64,000 nucleotides of DNA. Source: Euwallacea fornicatus (Eukaryota > Arthropoda > Insecta > Coleoptera > Curculionidae). Position numbers and translations under genes: made by a program. The DNA lies in NCBI RefSeq assembly GCF_040115645.1, contig NC_089563.1, forward strand, positions 930,001 to 994,000, read 5' to 3'. The notes under the pieces were generated by a model. It searched no databases and was not told the origin of the DNA. It saw only the letters and a program-made list of their open reading frames with translations. Every line of letters begins with the position of its first letter. Position 1 is the first letter of the stretch. Shown here piece after piece: positions 34,851-46,834 of this stretch.

Positions 34851-35108
34851 TTTTTTACTCTCCCACTCTCCCTCTCTGCCCCTCTCCACATCTCCCTCTT
34901 CCTCTCTTCCCCTCTTCCTCTCTACCCCTATTCCTCTCTTCCCCTCTTCCTCTCTTCCCCTCTTCCTCTCTATCCATATTCCTCTCTTCCCCTCTTCCTC
35001 TCTACCCCTCTTCCTTTCTTTCCCTCTTCCCCTCTTCCTTTCTTCCCCTCTTCCTCCCTTCCTCTCTTCCCCTTTCCCTCGCTCTCTCTCCCTCTTTCTC
35101 CATTCCGC
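34851..35108. repeat. Pyrimidine-rich (CCTCTTC)n-like low-complexity tract
   Basis: About 250 bp of CCTCTTCCTCTCTTCCCCTC-type sequence on the plus strand, purine-only on the other. It lies where the LINE would encode its Lys/Arg/Glu-rich linker between endonuclease and RT, so it is probably an expanded version of that coding stretch. Confidence 0.85.
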
Positions 35109-35334
35109 CTCCTACTATTTCTAATTTATATACACTGGTTCAACTGTACGTTCCTTTTCCTTATGTCGAAGGTCACGTACCGGTGACCATTACCACTCTC
35201 CCATTCTGTTTCCACCTTTCAACTCACAACCATGTTCAACACATTCGCGTCAATTATGCTTATGTTAACCAGTGACCTCCCATTACGAGGACCATACGTA
35301 TCACTATGCCCCGAAGTTAAGCGAAGTAAGCCCC

Positions 35335-35728
35335 CTGTCTCTAAGAACTTGTCCAGGACCCGCCAACACACGTTCCGGGCATCAGAGCCCAAACGCCCAT
35401 TTTTGGCATTAAGGTCCCCAGCTATAAAAAACCTTCTGCCATCCCGCCATCAGACGCCTCTCACCAAGTTACTGGGCATCCCCGTTAACTCGGTGGGTCC
35501 CCTGTTCAGGGAGAAGTACGCCAAGACAATCGTGAACCATCTCAGCCCCACCGCCACGAGAACCCGGTTCCTATGGATCGACTTCATCTCCGTCCCAGTC
35601 GAAAGCCAGATAAAAGCATGGTCGCCCTGATTCCGAATTACGCTCTTGCGCTCAAGCCCAATCGCAACCCAGCAGCACCACGTCAATGCCTCTTTCCCTG
35701 AACGTCTAGAACAAGAGGTCGATTGCAA
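35335..35728 (-). pseudogene. R1-clade LINE ORF2: APE endonuclease
   Basis: Minus-strand readings in two frames: GDHAFIWLSTGTEMKSIHRN and VLVAVGLRWFTIVLAYFSL, then DGRRFFIAGDLNAKNGRLGS and DARNVCWRVLDKFLE. The AGDLNAK motif contains the Asp and Asn of the APE active site (normally AGDFNA). This enzyme would nick target DNA for target-primed reverse transcription. Frameshifted, hence inactive. Confidence 0.8.
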
Positions 35729-36102
35729 GCCACCTTCTGCTCAGATTCATTTTTGGACACCTGAGTCCGTCAATTGGCGCCATCACCCGGTTCAACCTAC
35801 CCAAAAACTCTCTCACACTCAGTCACTCATCCACGCACTCTCTCGTTCACTTGCCATGTCACCAGGCTACACCGAGTGCGTGCACCTGCGCATTCTTCGC
35901 GGCCTTCCCCTTTTTTTTTACTTTCCGGCGGTCGCATCGGCCCCGGGCTCGCCAGACCCCTGAAGAGGTGCTCCTTCAGGGGCTATCCTCACTATCAGGC
36001 TTGGGCGCGGGCATGACCTTTTCCCGGTCCCAGGTGCGGATGCCGCTCCAGCTGTCGGTTTTACCAACGCCAACGCGGCATTTTTCGGCTGTTTCCCGCA
36101 CT

Positions 36103-36258
36103 GTGGCCCTTCGCCTGAAAGAGAGGGCAAAACCGAGAGTTATTATACTCCACGGTTTTGTGCCCCTCATACGCACATTGCTCGCGCAGTCGGGACCTGG
36201 CCGCGCCCTTACAGGCTACAGCGTGGTGCCCCAGCTTCCAGAAGTAGAAACATTGCCT
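36103..36258 (-). pseudogene. R1-clade LINE ORF1 zinc knuckles
   Basis: The minus-strand frame reads CFYFWKLGHHAVACKG, then QCAYEGHKTVEYNN and FCPLFQAKGH. It corresponds to the three CCHC knuckles of an R1-type ORF1 (CxxCxxxGHxxxxC), with several cysteines lost, mainly to Phe, Ala or Tyr. ORF1 proteins bind element RNA. Only this C-terminal part is recognisable. Confidence 0.75.
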
Positions 36259-36544
36259 GTGGTCCTACCACTCCTTGAGCCCACACCTGCTGATGTCGAT
36301 CCGTAGATCAGGCATCCTTCGGACTTTTACCACTGCCTCGCCATCTCCTATAACGTTGTGGAGGGTGGCGGTTTGGCAGCTGCCGAAGTTCCTCGTGAGT
36401 CCTGTCAGCCTGAGCTGGCCAACCCTGACCCCGTCACGGTGGCAAGCGCTTCCACCATCTCCATGCCAGCGATTGCACAATTCAGGCCCAGGACGTGGAA
36501 TGTCGCCGGTTTTCCACCTCCGGCTCGAAAATAATGAAACCTAG

Positions 36545-36607
36545 CGATAACTGAACTAACCTAACCATAACCAAACCCACCAAAACCTGAACGAACCTAA
36601 CCAAACA
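36545..36607. repeat. Degenerate AACCTAACC (TTAGG-like) tract
   Basis: Repeated GAACTAACCTAACC, CGAACCTAACC and related units lie directly upstream of the LINE 5' side. They resemble degenerate insect TTAGG repeats but are not regular. Confidence 0.5.
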
Positions 36608-36676
36608 ATTCTTACTAAAATAAGAGTAAGCTTATAATCTAATGGAAAAATAATTCAATTACAAGTGGTTTTGGCT

Positions 36677-37036
36677 ATGGTTGCGTTCGATTTTATTGTA
36701 TTATTTATTATACTTTTTTATCCAGTACCTGTACGCACTGCACGGTTCCGCAAACTTGCAAATACTTGTATGGAAAATAAGTTTAAAAAATCCGAAATTT
36801 TTGTAATGGATCGTGGATTAAAATATCAAAAAAGCCATGTTTTCCAAGAAGAAACCATTAATTTTTGCTGGATCAAGAAAAGAATATCACCGAAGAGGCC
36901 TGTAGTTGTGTATTTGTCTTTTTTTAAATTGATTAATGTGTTCCTTTATTCTATGGCAGTGTATTCTGTGGGGATATCACGCTCCAAGCAAGACATGATC
37001 CTCCGAATTGCAGCTGGTGCATCTCGTGGAGAGTAG
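36677..37036 (+). CDS. Unrecognised 119-codon ORF
   Basis: ATG at 36677 begins MVAFDFIVLFIILFYPVPV, a hydrophobic segment that could be a signal anchor. A basic middle and a second hydrophobic stretch (YLSFFKLINVFLYSM) follow, ending RIAAGASRGE. No family recognised. The length is at the upper end of what chance gives in this window. Confidence 0.2.
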   Translation: MVAFDFIVLFIILFYPVPVRTARFRKLANTCMENKFKKSEIFVMDRGLKYQKSHVFQEETINFCWIKKRISPKRPVVVYLSFFKLINVFLYSMAVYSVGISRSKQDMILRIAAGASRGE

Positions 37037-37772
37037 TGAACAGTTTTCTATTTACTGGATTTCTAATGTTACTCGCGTTACATTTTTTCTGAGTTAATTC
37101 ATTGAACCCGTCGATTTCGATAGCTAAAACTTCCCAACTTAACGTAGAAGTAAATTAACGTGCACTAATCTATTATCATTTCAATTAATTTGGTTGAAGA
37201 AACATTAAACCTTTGTCAGTAAATGTGAATTCCATCGATAACTACCATTCTCGTCAAAGCAAGAATTTGCAATGTTAATGATCTGTAATTCCCAGAGTCT
37301 CCTGTAAATTGGACTATTCCGATCAGTCGCATAAAACATCAAATGTATTGTTCCCTGGCAAATTGGCCCGCAGAAATATTATTTCTGCTTCAACGTTTCC
37401 ATTTGTATCTCTAATGCGAGCCACATGCATACTGAAATAGCTTCTTTTAGTTCAGACAACAATAGCCAGTGGAAGCCGATTTGAAGGAAGGCTTTTTATT
37501 CCTTTGACAGATGGGCGTTTTACTTGGAAGTCGAAGATTTGTTCTGTAGGAATCTGGGACATAGAAGGTTTATTTAGGAATAATTTGCCATCTGCCAAGA
37601 AAGGCTATAGAAAGTGAAAAGGAAGTTCTACACGTTTTTAAGAACTTCTTTCCGATGAAACATGACTTAAATTTTTTTTTATTAAGTATTGTTTTACGAT
37701 AGGTACGTGCGACAAAAGCTTTTACAATGATGATTATAATTTTCCAAAATAAGTGGTGAAAATGCAATAATA
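37037..37772. other. Unannotated DNA
   Basis: No gene or repeat recognised up to the pogo element. Confidence 0.45.
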
Positions 37773-37954
37773 CCGTATTTTCCCGAAAATAAAACCCAAC
37801 CGAAAAATAAGCCATAGCATGCATTTTAATAGATATAACCCCTGCCCCAAAAATAAGCCCCAGCTAAATTTATTAACCGGACAACTCGGGGAATCTCCTT
37901 TCCCAGCCTGCATGTCGGCCAGTAGCGAACACCATTCGCCGTTGACTAGTCGTG

Positions 37955-38880
37955 TGCTTTTTTGTTTTTTTTTTTCTTTTTTTTATAGAGGAAAACCTTT
38001 ATAGGTAACCGATCTGTTAGTCTGGCAAACGGATTATATGGAATTCACTCTTGAAGAGGGCGCTTGCCCACTAAAAACCTGCCCTCTTCACCTTCGATCC
38101 TCTTCGTGATCGTCTTTCAGCACTACTACAGGGGGAGGGAGGAGGTAATTCCACATTTCTGTGTTTGCACTACCCATAGCTTCCCGTCTCTTTTCTATCT
38201 ATTTATTATATTTATTTTTATTTTATTTTTTTTTATTTTTTTATTTCTCCACTTTTTTTTCTATTATCATTATTATAATTTTTTCTTTATGTTTATTTTA
38301 TTTATTTCTTTATTATTATTATTATTATCTTTTTAATAATCATTACAAACAGTTTCATAATCCTAAATCATACATAATACTCGTTCACTCCTCGTCGAGC
38401 ACTCTCCTTTCTTCTTCTCTCCTCTTTCTCCTTCTTATACCTTTTGCGCTTTATTATACGAGTCACGACACTTCACGACCTTTCGTTCATCAACATCAAC
38501 TCTTCCCTATTCTCTTCATTTGTCCTTATACCACCCAGTCCTTCCTCATCCTCTCTTCTCACCTGGACGTGTGCCACAGAGTGAAACATTGCATGTTTTG
38601 GTGAATCCATATTATCGCAGAACCAACATTCATCATCGTCCAGTTTGCCAGTCCTTTTAAGGTAACTCCCAAATACTCCATGGCCTGTTATCACTTGTGT
38701 TAAGTAATGGTCCAGGCTCCCAAACTTTCTATTCACTTATCCTTTCACATCCTTTACAAACATGTTCGTCCATCCATTATACTCATCCCATCTGATCTGC
38801 CACTTTGTAAACACTTCCTTCCTCGTTTCCTTTCTATCCTCTCCTCCTCACCCTCGACCATGATTATATGTTCAACGTCG
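37955..38880 (-). mobile_element. R1-clade LINE copy 2, 5'-truncated
   Basis: Minus-strand insertion in the pogo element. The A-tail appears as a T-run at about 37958-37985. The next ~115 bp match the 3' region of LINE copy 1 (AAACCTTTATAGGT and the CACTAAAAACC block). Then comes T-rich sequence with many AT runs at 38190-38340 and the ORF2 C-terminus. The 5' end lies near 38880, within the pogo 5' region. No clear target-site duplication found. Confidence 0.8.
38473..38865 (-). pseudogene. R1-clade LINE ORF2 C-terminal zinc-finger domain
   Basis: Minus-strand reading KEVFTKWQIRWDEYNGWTN, a stop, then SLDHYLTQVITGHGVFGSYL, KRTGKLDDDECWFCDNMDSP and KHAMFHSVA. The LTQxxTGHGxFxxYL and CxxC...H pattern is the domain downstream of RT in R1-clade LINEs (CxxCxxxxDxxxHxxxxC, last Cys missing here). 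It belongs with copy 1, which has lost this part. Confidence 0.85.
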
Positions 38881-38926
38881 TTTTAGCAACCATCCTTTAG
38901 TTATTTATTAATTATTTTTACATCAA

Positions 38927-40237
38927 ATGAGTGCAAAAAGAAAGAGCTATTAGGTGGAATACAAAAAGCAATATGTTGAAGCCCCTAGAGATAAAAATTC
39001 TAGGGCTTTTCTAAGGAAAGGAAGATGGATCTACGAATGGTCTGAAAATGGCGATTAGAGTACAACATTCTAAGCTAACAAGTCGCCCAGGAACATACCA
39101 AAATGCGTAAGTGTGGTTCAGGTCAGCGACCATCACTGTAGGAATTGGAAGACGTCATATTTGAATTGATTGCTAACAAAAAAGCGAAGTGTTGGGTTGT
39201 TCGTAGGGCCGATGTTCAAGCATTTGTTGTTGCAATGGCATCGCAGCTAGACGTATCGCCAGACGAGTTCAAAACATCGCAAGACTGGGTGGATAGCTTC
39301 CTTCAGAGATATGAATTGTCGCTAAGAAGATCGACAGCACTGTTCAAGTTGGAAGATAGTGAACTGAGTGATCGTGCACTTATTTTCTAGTGTATTCATG
39401 ATGGGATCAATTTCTCTATGTACCTACTGTCGAACATAATTGCTATAAATGCAACTGAAGTGTTTATGAGTCAACGTTCCTAAACTATCATTGATCACAA
39501 GGGTACTTCTACAATTAACATATCTTTCACTGGTTACGAAAGAACAGGCATTACATGTATTTTAGAGAATCGTGTCGATGAAAAGAAAGCCCCATCTATA
39601 ATCATATCTAAGGGCAAGAAAGAGAAAATCGAACATGTTTCAGGTGTCAATGTTCTTGAAACCGAAAAAGCTTGATCTACACCAGGAGCAATAAGAAAAT
39701 GGATCGAGATATTTCTAACACTTGTTATAGGCGGTGGCAAAAGTGATTTGCTCGGGTGAGAGTCCGCTAGCATTAATCGTGCTAAAACCATGAAGAACTT
39801 CCTTATAGAAAAAAAAAAACAATTAACAAATACCAATTCCCACTGGAATGATTGCGTATCTCCAAACTCTTGATATTGCAATAAACAAGCCATTTAAAGA
39901 TCATTGTGGTACAAAAATCAACGACTAAATTGAAAATAGAATAGAAAGATATCAACATGGAAACTTCGCAAAGACTAAGCTACAAGAAGTCGTTACTCGG
40001 GTGAAAAATGCATGGAATCAAATAACGAAGAGATGCGTCGCTAATACCCTACGAGTAGGTTACCTAGACAAGAAGACCTCATTTGAAGAGAGCGCTGTCG
40101 CTCAACGCGAGATCTTAGGGCTAAGGGTGTTAGAGGAAATGAAGACGCTACAAAATGAGGCTGGATTTTGAGGTTTAGAAGTTCATTGCGATATTCCTGA
40201 AGAAAACGACATATTTCTCGAGAATCATAGAAATTAA
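38927..40237 (+). pseudogene. pogo/Tigger-like (CENP-B type) transposase
   Basis: From ATG 38927 (MSAKRKSY then a stop, VEYKKQYVEAPRDKNSRAF) the N-terminal HTH continues in shifted frames. The second DNA-binding domain is open from 39145 to 39390: LEDVIFELIANKKAKCWVV, RRADVQAFVVAMASQLDVS, SQDWVDSFLQRYELSLRRS. The DDE_1 catalytic domain follows: SLSMYLLSNIIAINAT (where DETA is expected, so the first Asp is lost), VSGVNVLETEKA, then IAYLQTLDIAINKPFKDH and KLQEVVTRVKNAWNQITKR. The end GLEVHCDIPEENDIFLEN stops at 40235-40237. Multiple stops and frameshifts; dead. Confidence 0.85.
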
Positions 40238-40428
40238 ATATTATTTTTAGCGTTTTTTACATTTTTCTGTACCTTATTTTATAAATGCTAAGTAGCTTTA
40301 TTTCCTGAACTTGTATGATTATTACTTATTGTGTACGAGAAATTGAACATCCCCCTTAAATAGGCCCTAACTCGTTTTTTACAGCAAAAATTAATGTAAG
40401 ATCTGATTTTATTTTCGGGGAACCACGG

Positions 40429-41458
40429 TACGAATAGTAAATAATTAATGATGAAACAATAATCACCTGCATCAAAATAATAACATAACCGATATTAAAA
40501 AAAGGCGTTTTTCAGGCACGGCCTCACCGATTCATTAGGGGAATACCAGAATGTTTCGTGCATTCCAAATATTCACATTTCATAGATTTTTGCTGAATTT
40601 TCGTTTCCTACTGATTTCTCCTAGATTCGCGTTTCACCGAACCGTCAACAGGGGTGTTCACTCAGGCGCTTGGTAAAGGGTACATCTCATTACTAGGTAA
40701 TTTCAACTGAGGATAATATGCCGTTCCGCCGCTACAACTGCTGCTTGTGTTTGAGGCATTACTCCGAAATTAAATAAAAATACAAAACAAACAATCCGCC
40801 CCAAACGTGTAGAACTTGTGAAGCTGAATTTTTCATAATATCATATTCCTATACTGTGCGCGGATTCCAATCGAGTTGAATATGAAATCAGTTATAAGTA
40901 AGGAGAACTTCCCACTCTGCAAAATTCTTAAGTTACAATTAAGTTAAGAAATACTTCTTAATTCCCTTTTGTGACATTTCTTTGAAAAGGGGCTGGAAAA
41001 ATGCTTTTCAGAAGTAGGCATTTTGGGTAAGTGGACTAATTTTTCTCACCAACTCCGGCTCTAGGCTTACTGACGTGAAAATTAATTACTTCCGTCAGAT
41101 TCAAAAGCAGACCTATAAAGAAAATGGGGGAAGACACGTTGAGAAAAAATCTTACTGTCAATATTAAAAGGAGTTTTTGTTGGTATTGTTTATGCCCAAG
41201 ATGGGATCATAATGCAGGGTGGGGCGGAGCAACTTGTGTATATGAATTTGGCGTGCTAAAGCGACAATTTTTCAAAGAAGAGCGAGGGTAGGGACGTTCA
41301 AGAGGGAAGACGTAAAATTGCAGCGCGTTCGTATACTTTTCTAACTGGTCGTTCAATCATCGCAACGTACATTCCTACCCATTTCGGCCAGCACGCTCTC
41401 CTGATTTAGCCCTTTGCGACAATTTTTCATCGAGCAACATAAAATTACTTGTTTACAA
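40429..41458. other. Unannotated DNA
   Basis: No gene recognised. A GCAGGGTGGGGCGGAGC terminus-like motif lies near 41214 without TA or a partner. Confidence 0.4.
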
Positions 41459-41562
41459 CGATCGGCTAGCGTCGTCGACAATGGAGGGGGAAACGGTAAC
41501 GTATCTCTCTCGCACTTACCAGTCGCCTAATTGGCTTTTGCTTGCACTCACTAAAAATCCAT
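41459..41562. repeat. Partial copy of inverted-repeat family I
   Basis: About 100 bp matching the arms of the element at 54418-54887: GCTAGCGTCGTCGACAATGG, the CGCACTTACCAGTCGCC stretch, and a TTGCACTCACTAAAAATCCAT end. Only one arm was found. Confidence 0.65.
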
Positions 41563-44500
41563 ACGCGTAGCAACGACAAAAGGATTACATACTGGACGTT
41601 AGTGAAGTAAATTTCGTAAATATAACTAATGATTAAAAACATCATTAAAACTTCCTTACAACAACGGTCGAAAACCTAATATTTAAAAATTTAATTAGTA
41701 ACCGAAAAGCTATGATAAACTTAAAATTTTAATAAAATATTGAACAACCTACTTGTCAGTTGTTGATCGTGTGACGTGTAACGAAGAAAATTAAAATTAA
41801 TCAGCATTAACATTGCTAAAAGCAATTTAAAAATCAATTGAAACTAATAATTGGGCTCAAATAATAAAAGTAACCGTAAGCGGCAACGCTGCACTGAGCC
41901 CTGGAAACCTGACCTTCCAAAGGGCCGCCTAAGTGAACTTCTCATTTGAACGTCCGTAAAACGCTAAAGGAGCAATTGCTCTGTCCTTTTCATGTACAAA
42001 AAGTTCAAAAATTACATAATGTTTACATTTTAACCATAAAACCTATCGGTCCCAAAAAACCTATGTGAATGTACCATACCTAGTTTACGCGGCTATTTAG
42101 GGAGGTATCAAAGTGAATTAAACACGATGGGACGGTATCAATTCTCAAAAGATCCTTTTTTTTTGTTTTTCAAAAAAATATTTGCATTAACGTCCCCAAT
42201 TATAAGGAAATTTTTTTGTATTTAAAATGATGTCCTGAATAATTGGTTAAATTTACTAAGCTTATTCTACTAACACCTTGTATATCTGTTTTATTTTTTT
42301 TAAATTGAATTCCCAAATAAGCAATGCTCTGCCAACCCTGTATATTTAATTATCTTTATTTAAATGCTTTAATTCAATCCTAAATTAGTAAGATCTAGAT
42401 TTTCTGCAAATTACTTAAAATTTTTACTAAACCATTCTTGGGGGTAGTTCTCGTACTTATGACACGCATTCGACGCATTAAGGCTTGCAGAAATTCGCTT
42501 GTCCATAAAATGATCAAAAAACTGGAAAAGCTTAGGCCAAACATTGTTTTATTTTTTTTTTAATTTTATCAGGAAAAGAATTTTCGAAAAACGCCTCCTT
42601 TAAGACATCTCCCCCCGGATCTGGTGTTCTGTCAGCCGGGTAGTGTAGGATTCGCCGAGACGCTCGCCCCTTTAAAAGTCTCGAAAATAAAAGAAACTCT
42701 TTCTTGGATCCAAAACTGTCTCTGAGGGACATATCGTCAGGGTGTTTTTTTTTCTTTTTCCTGGTCTGTCTTCTGCTGTTTCGTCATGACATTTCATGCT
42801 CTCTGACGTATTATTTTGTTCGAGAGCGAGGGGAGTTTTTTCTCTTTTTGTGGTGCTGCGCAGAGGTTGTTTTAATTGCTCAGTGGTTGTTTTATCTGCG
42901 CAGTTACCCATCCACTTATTGAAAACACGCCGGCGTCGCTCTACTTTGGAAATCGGACGGAAACCTACAGATCAACGTGGTACCCGGGTAGCTTAATATT
43001 TTGGGCCTGGTATACGTTAAAGTTGTATACTGAACTGGTATAGAAGAAAATGACAAAATTTCATAGTATTAATCTGATATAAATTCCCGATTCCATTACC
43101 TGCAGGTTTCGTTAGATACGAAAAGCAACATTAAGTAAATTATAGGTCTGTAAAACCTCTGATCTCTAAACAAACTGACCAATGAACCCTCAACAAAAAA
43201 AGCAATTTCCTTTTTGTATTAGGCATAGTTGACAGGCTTCCAAATCTCCGTTTGATGTTGTGCCGTAGATAAAATTTTCGCAACAGGGAGTTTTCCTTCC
43301 GTTACGAAACTGTGTAACTTCTTCCGCAGCCAATAATGGTATCAAACAATAAAATAATCATGACCCACAGTTATTAATCGAAACACTAAACCTCTTGGCT
43401 GATTTAAACTGGTTATTCCGTAAATTATAACCGAGAGAAAAAACAATAATGTACCCAGGAAAATGAATTGCACGTAAGATAAGCGTTGATAGTAATCCAT
43501 TAACTTTCTGCCACACATAGCTGGATGTTATGAAAAGATAAATTCCAACAAACGGTTGTATTCCTTCCCATTTCTCCGTGATGTATGTAACAAACGAAAT
43601 AAAATGAAAGATACTTATTCGACATCAATAACAAACCTCCAGGATACTAGGAGTAATGTGAAGTGTTTGCTTGGTATTGTTTTGTTCAAGTTTTCGTTAA
43701 GCTTGAAAAATCTACTGTAAACAATAATAATAGATTAAAGTAAATTCTAGACGGCTTTACGGATAATGGAATTGACCCTAACCCCGTTTCCATGTACTAT
43801 AAGTTATTCGTGTATATGTACCCAATTAATCCCGAAGGTTTATTTATATTTACTTTGCCCTGAACCAACCCGCGTTTCTGTTAAAACAGAATCCCAACAC
43901 GTTATACGCATTAGGCCAACTAATTTGCATTTTTAACGGCGTTTGCTTTACTGTAGACGTAATCACCGCCTGAGTCAAAACCCTTTTCATTAAGGGTAAA
44001 GATCCGCTAGATTGCTTTGAAATAGGCCTATTTTCTTAAAGGATGACCCGGATCATATCTGGAAAAAACTTGAGAACCCTAATGAACATTTTACTGCTTC
44101 CGAAGGTGGAAAGGGCATGCGAATAATTTATTAAGGGCACATAGGTTTGAAATTTGTTTCTTTTATCTCTCTAGATTGATTCATCCTTCAAGCTGATTGA
44201 AAAAAATCGAAAATGTTAAAGGAAGAAAAGTGAATTCAAATGCAATTTGATAACTTGCGTACTTCCGAATCAGCATTTAGGTTCAATTTTCCGCCGAAGG
44301 AATACTCCCGAGAATCACTTTGCCGTCATAATCAAAACCGTAATTGACCACTAAGTACAAACTATCGTGCGGATTGAGCTGCCCTGATAAATAAGGGTTG
44401 ATCGGTTTCAGCACCTGTTTATGGACAGCGGACACTAATTCCGTTCGTTATACGGGCTACGAACTTCCAATTAAATCCTTCCAATTCTAACCGAATATGT

Positions 44501-46240
44501 AAATTACAAATCGGTCCACTTGATTTTTGTTAACAATAAATATTTGTAAATTTTCAAACTGAATAATGTTTTCTATTGTTACGTTCATTAAATTCGGAAA
44601 TGACTGTTTTGGTCGGTGGGTTACAACTTTTTTAATCAATATTCGATTGTGAGAGATACCGGAATAATAAGATAAAATTTATTGAATATTTAAATACATT
44701 TTTGATTATTTTGGGTCATGATGTGTGTAAATCGGCTTAAAACATGGCTGAAAGAAAATTAATAAAGTTGTTAAATAAAATATGATGAAACTCCTTAAAG
44801 TGAAATCGAATATAAACCGACAAAGAAAGAAGAACTAAAGGCAAATTAAAAAACTGATCAGATCAGATTTTAGAACATAATAAAGTCTTGCATCTAGTCA
44901 ATTACTTCCAGACGCTCAAGATCTAATAGATTTTGAAATATCTACCTTGTAGCAAACTGCAGGTGTACAAGAGCAATTTAGTTCAGGCAAGTACAGTAAC
45001 AGGAATTGATTTGTGACCCCTTCTTTAACTCAATAAAACATTATATTCAGCGTCGAAATCAGGATTCCTTTTACCTATATATAGGATCTTATATAATTAA
45101 TACATAATTAGTGTTTGATATACCAAGCAAGTTTCCTTTGGTCGGGTCCTTTTAGGCATAATTAAACGATACACATATTGCAACCATAACAAATAGGAAA
45201 CGAACCCAAAATGTAAGATGTTGTACACCAGTGCTCCTAATGTTTGTCAAATCTAGATACTGACTTTGTGGGCCTGGAACACCTTATATAATCTGAATAC
45301 AATCGTTCATTTACAGACCTCTTCAATTGGCATTGGAAGTTTTCAGAAATGTTCAAGGAGCATAGATTTAAACTAAAATGAAAAGCATGGAAAGAAACTT
45401 TCCATTAAAGAATAGCGCTCACTCTTCCGAAGATATCAAAACAGGTTTTGTTCATTTAGGATACGCAATATAATCTATTAAACAATTATTATTTCTCGTA
45501 AATAATTATCGATGAAACAAGCTGTTTTTGTTTGCATGAATCCTGTTAGGGGTAATCAAGAAGGTCAGACTGACTGGAATGAATATGCTATTTCGGATAT
45601 GACAATTTTACTGCTGCTGATGCAGGTCGTCCACCTATAGTGTAAATCACGTAACTTTTTATTCACGTTACTGAATGTAACGAGTAAGAGTCGCCTTACA
45701 TAAAATGACGAGACATTTACATTTTATATGCTAGAAAAGGAGAAAGATATATTCGATTGTCTAAGCACAAAGCTGGTTTGTTCCATAATTGCCGCTTAAT
45801 TTGTTAACATTTCTTTATTGTCATGACATTTGGGATTTTGAAAGTGTCAGTTTTCATTAACTTATGTTGTGCTTGCTGTTTTAATCTTTTATTTCCTTTA
45901 TTCGTCAACAAATCTGTTCTTTTGAGAACTAAAATAGTACTCCCAGTTATTTATTATCAGTGTTGTTATTGTTATTGGTAATATAACGCCCACATTCTTA
46001 AACAATAGGCGTAAAGAGCTTGTCGCCTCCCTTATGGATTTTCTTGAAAGATAATTGGAAAGCAATGGACCAACATTACCATTAAATTTAGTTAAAGTAT
46101 TTCTATGATCATTATTGACTCTGAATCTAACAATAGTTTTAAATGCTATACGTACTAATGTATTAATTTTTGAACTATGTGGTATCAGTGCTGATATGAA
46201 GCCTGTGATATGATTAAAAACTTACGTGATTTGTATTATA
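41563..46240. other. Long unannotated AT-rich stretch
   Basis: No gene recognised over 4.7 kb. Two right-end motifs, ACACCTTGTATAT and AACCCTGTATAT, lie 60 bp apart near 42280 and 42342 without left partners. A GC-richer block at 42590-42990 is listed separately. Confidence 0.45.
42590..42990. other. GC-richer block with promoter-like motifs, unknown
   Basis: About 400 bp that on the plus strand contains CCCCTTTAAAAGTCTCG followed closely by AATAAAAG, and on the minus strand two overlapping open frames (42532-42732 and 42672-42911) with charged, balanced composition. A TATA-like box and AATAAA in close order are reminiscent of an LTR, but no LTR ends, primer site or pol sequence is visible. 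Confidence 0.3.
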
Positions 46241-46803
46241 TAGAGTGTTATGTACATACGTGGCTAAACTTCAAGGAACGATTCTTTCAGTGATTCTAAG
46301 GCGAAAAGTTTCTGTAAACACAAATTTGGCAATACTTCGTTTTTAAGGCACAGGATGTTAAACTTAACAAATAAACTGTTTTTTTGTAAAAATTTGAATG
46401 ACCCCTTAGCGGATTTTGTGGAAATTTCACACCTAACTTGAACTAACTTTTTTTTAACTTTAATATTTTTTCCATTAAGCGCCTAAAACGCAACTTTTTT
46501 GTTTGTTGAATTTTTTTCGTATAAATTTGCATTTTTACTTGCTTAATGGAAAAAATATTAAAGTTTAAAAAAAGTCTGTAACGCATAAATAGCCCTATTA
46601 ACCACACATAACACTGTCCAATTTCAACAAAATCGGCTAGAGAATCATTAATATTTTCACGATAAACTTTTTTTTTTTAAGTTTGGCACCCTCTCTGTTG
46701 AAAACGAAGTATTACCGAGTCTATATTTATATAAACTTTTCCTCTTGCAATCATTCATAGAATTACTCCTTGAAATCTGGCTACCTACATAAATAGCACC
46801 CTG
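46241..46803. mobile_element. Foldback TA element J
   Basis: The element is 563 bp. The right arm, read inversely, begins CAGGGTGCTATTTATGTAGG; the left arm begins TAGAGTGTTATGTACATACG. Arms match for about 130 bp or more, with TTCAAGGA, AAAAGTTT and the AATACTTCGTTTT block; a second inverted pair centres on ACTTTAATATTTTTTCCATT. The ends are related to those of elements C and K. Confidence 0.8.
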
Positions 46804-46834
46804 TATATTATTCTTGTGGAGGCAGATTCATCTA

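Larger units (their letters stand above)
34114..36540 (-). mobile_element. R1-clade LINE copy 1, internally deleted
   Basis: A minus-strand non-LTR retrotransposon. In transcription order it holds an ORF1 zinc-knuckle region (36258-36103), ORF2 apurinic endonuclease (35728-35335), a basic linker, the start of RT (34617-34333), a 3' region (34240-34125) and an A-tail (T-run at 34114-34124 on the plus strand). The 3' region matches that of the second copy at 37985-38105. Most of RT and the ORF2 C-terminus are deleted. It is much richer in GC than surrounding DNA. Confidence 0.8.
37773..40428 (+). mobile_element. pogo/Tigger-like element with nested LINE
   Basis: The left end is TA|CCGTATTTTCCCGAAAATAA and the inverse of the right end is TA|CCGTGGTTCCCCGAAAATAA, giving TA duplication and TIRs of about 25 bp. 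It contains a CENP-B/pogo-type transposase pseudogene on the plus strand at 38927-40237. A minus-strand LINE copy (about 37955-38880) is inserted between the left TIR and the gene. Total length 2656 bp; without the LINE about 1.7 kb, normal for a compact pogo-group element. Confidence 0.88.

Noticed and set aside
35300..35335. 5S rRNA-like words (GACCATAC and CCGAAGTTAAGC) close together
   Set aside because: Spacing is wrong for 5S rRNA, the rest of the gene is absent, and the region reads as LINE ORF2 beside the endonuclease on the minus strand.
35646..36544. Several long plus-strand ORFs
   Set aside because: They are antisense shadows of the GC-rich R1-clade LINE, whose minus-strand frames carry real motifs.
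38064..38604. Phe/Tyr/Leu-rich plus-strand ORFs
   Set aside because: They come from T-rich low-complexity sequence of the minus-strand LINE copy 2.
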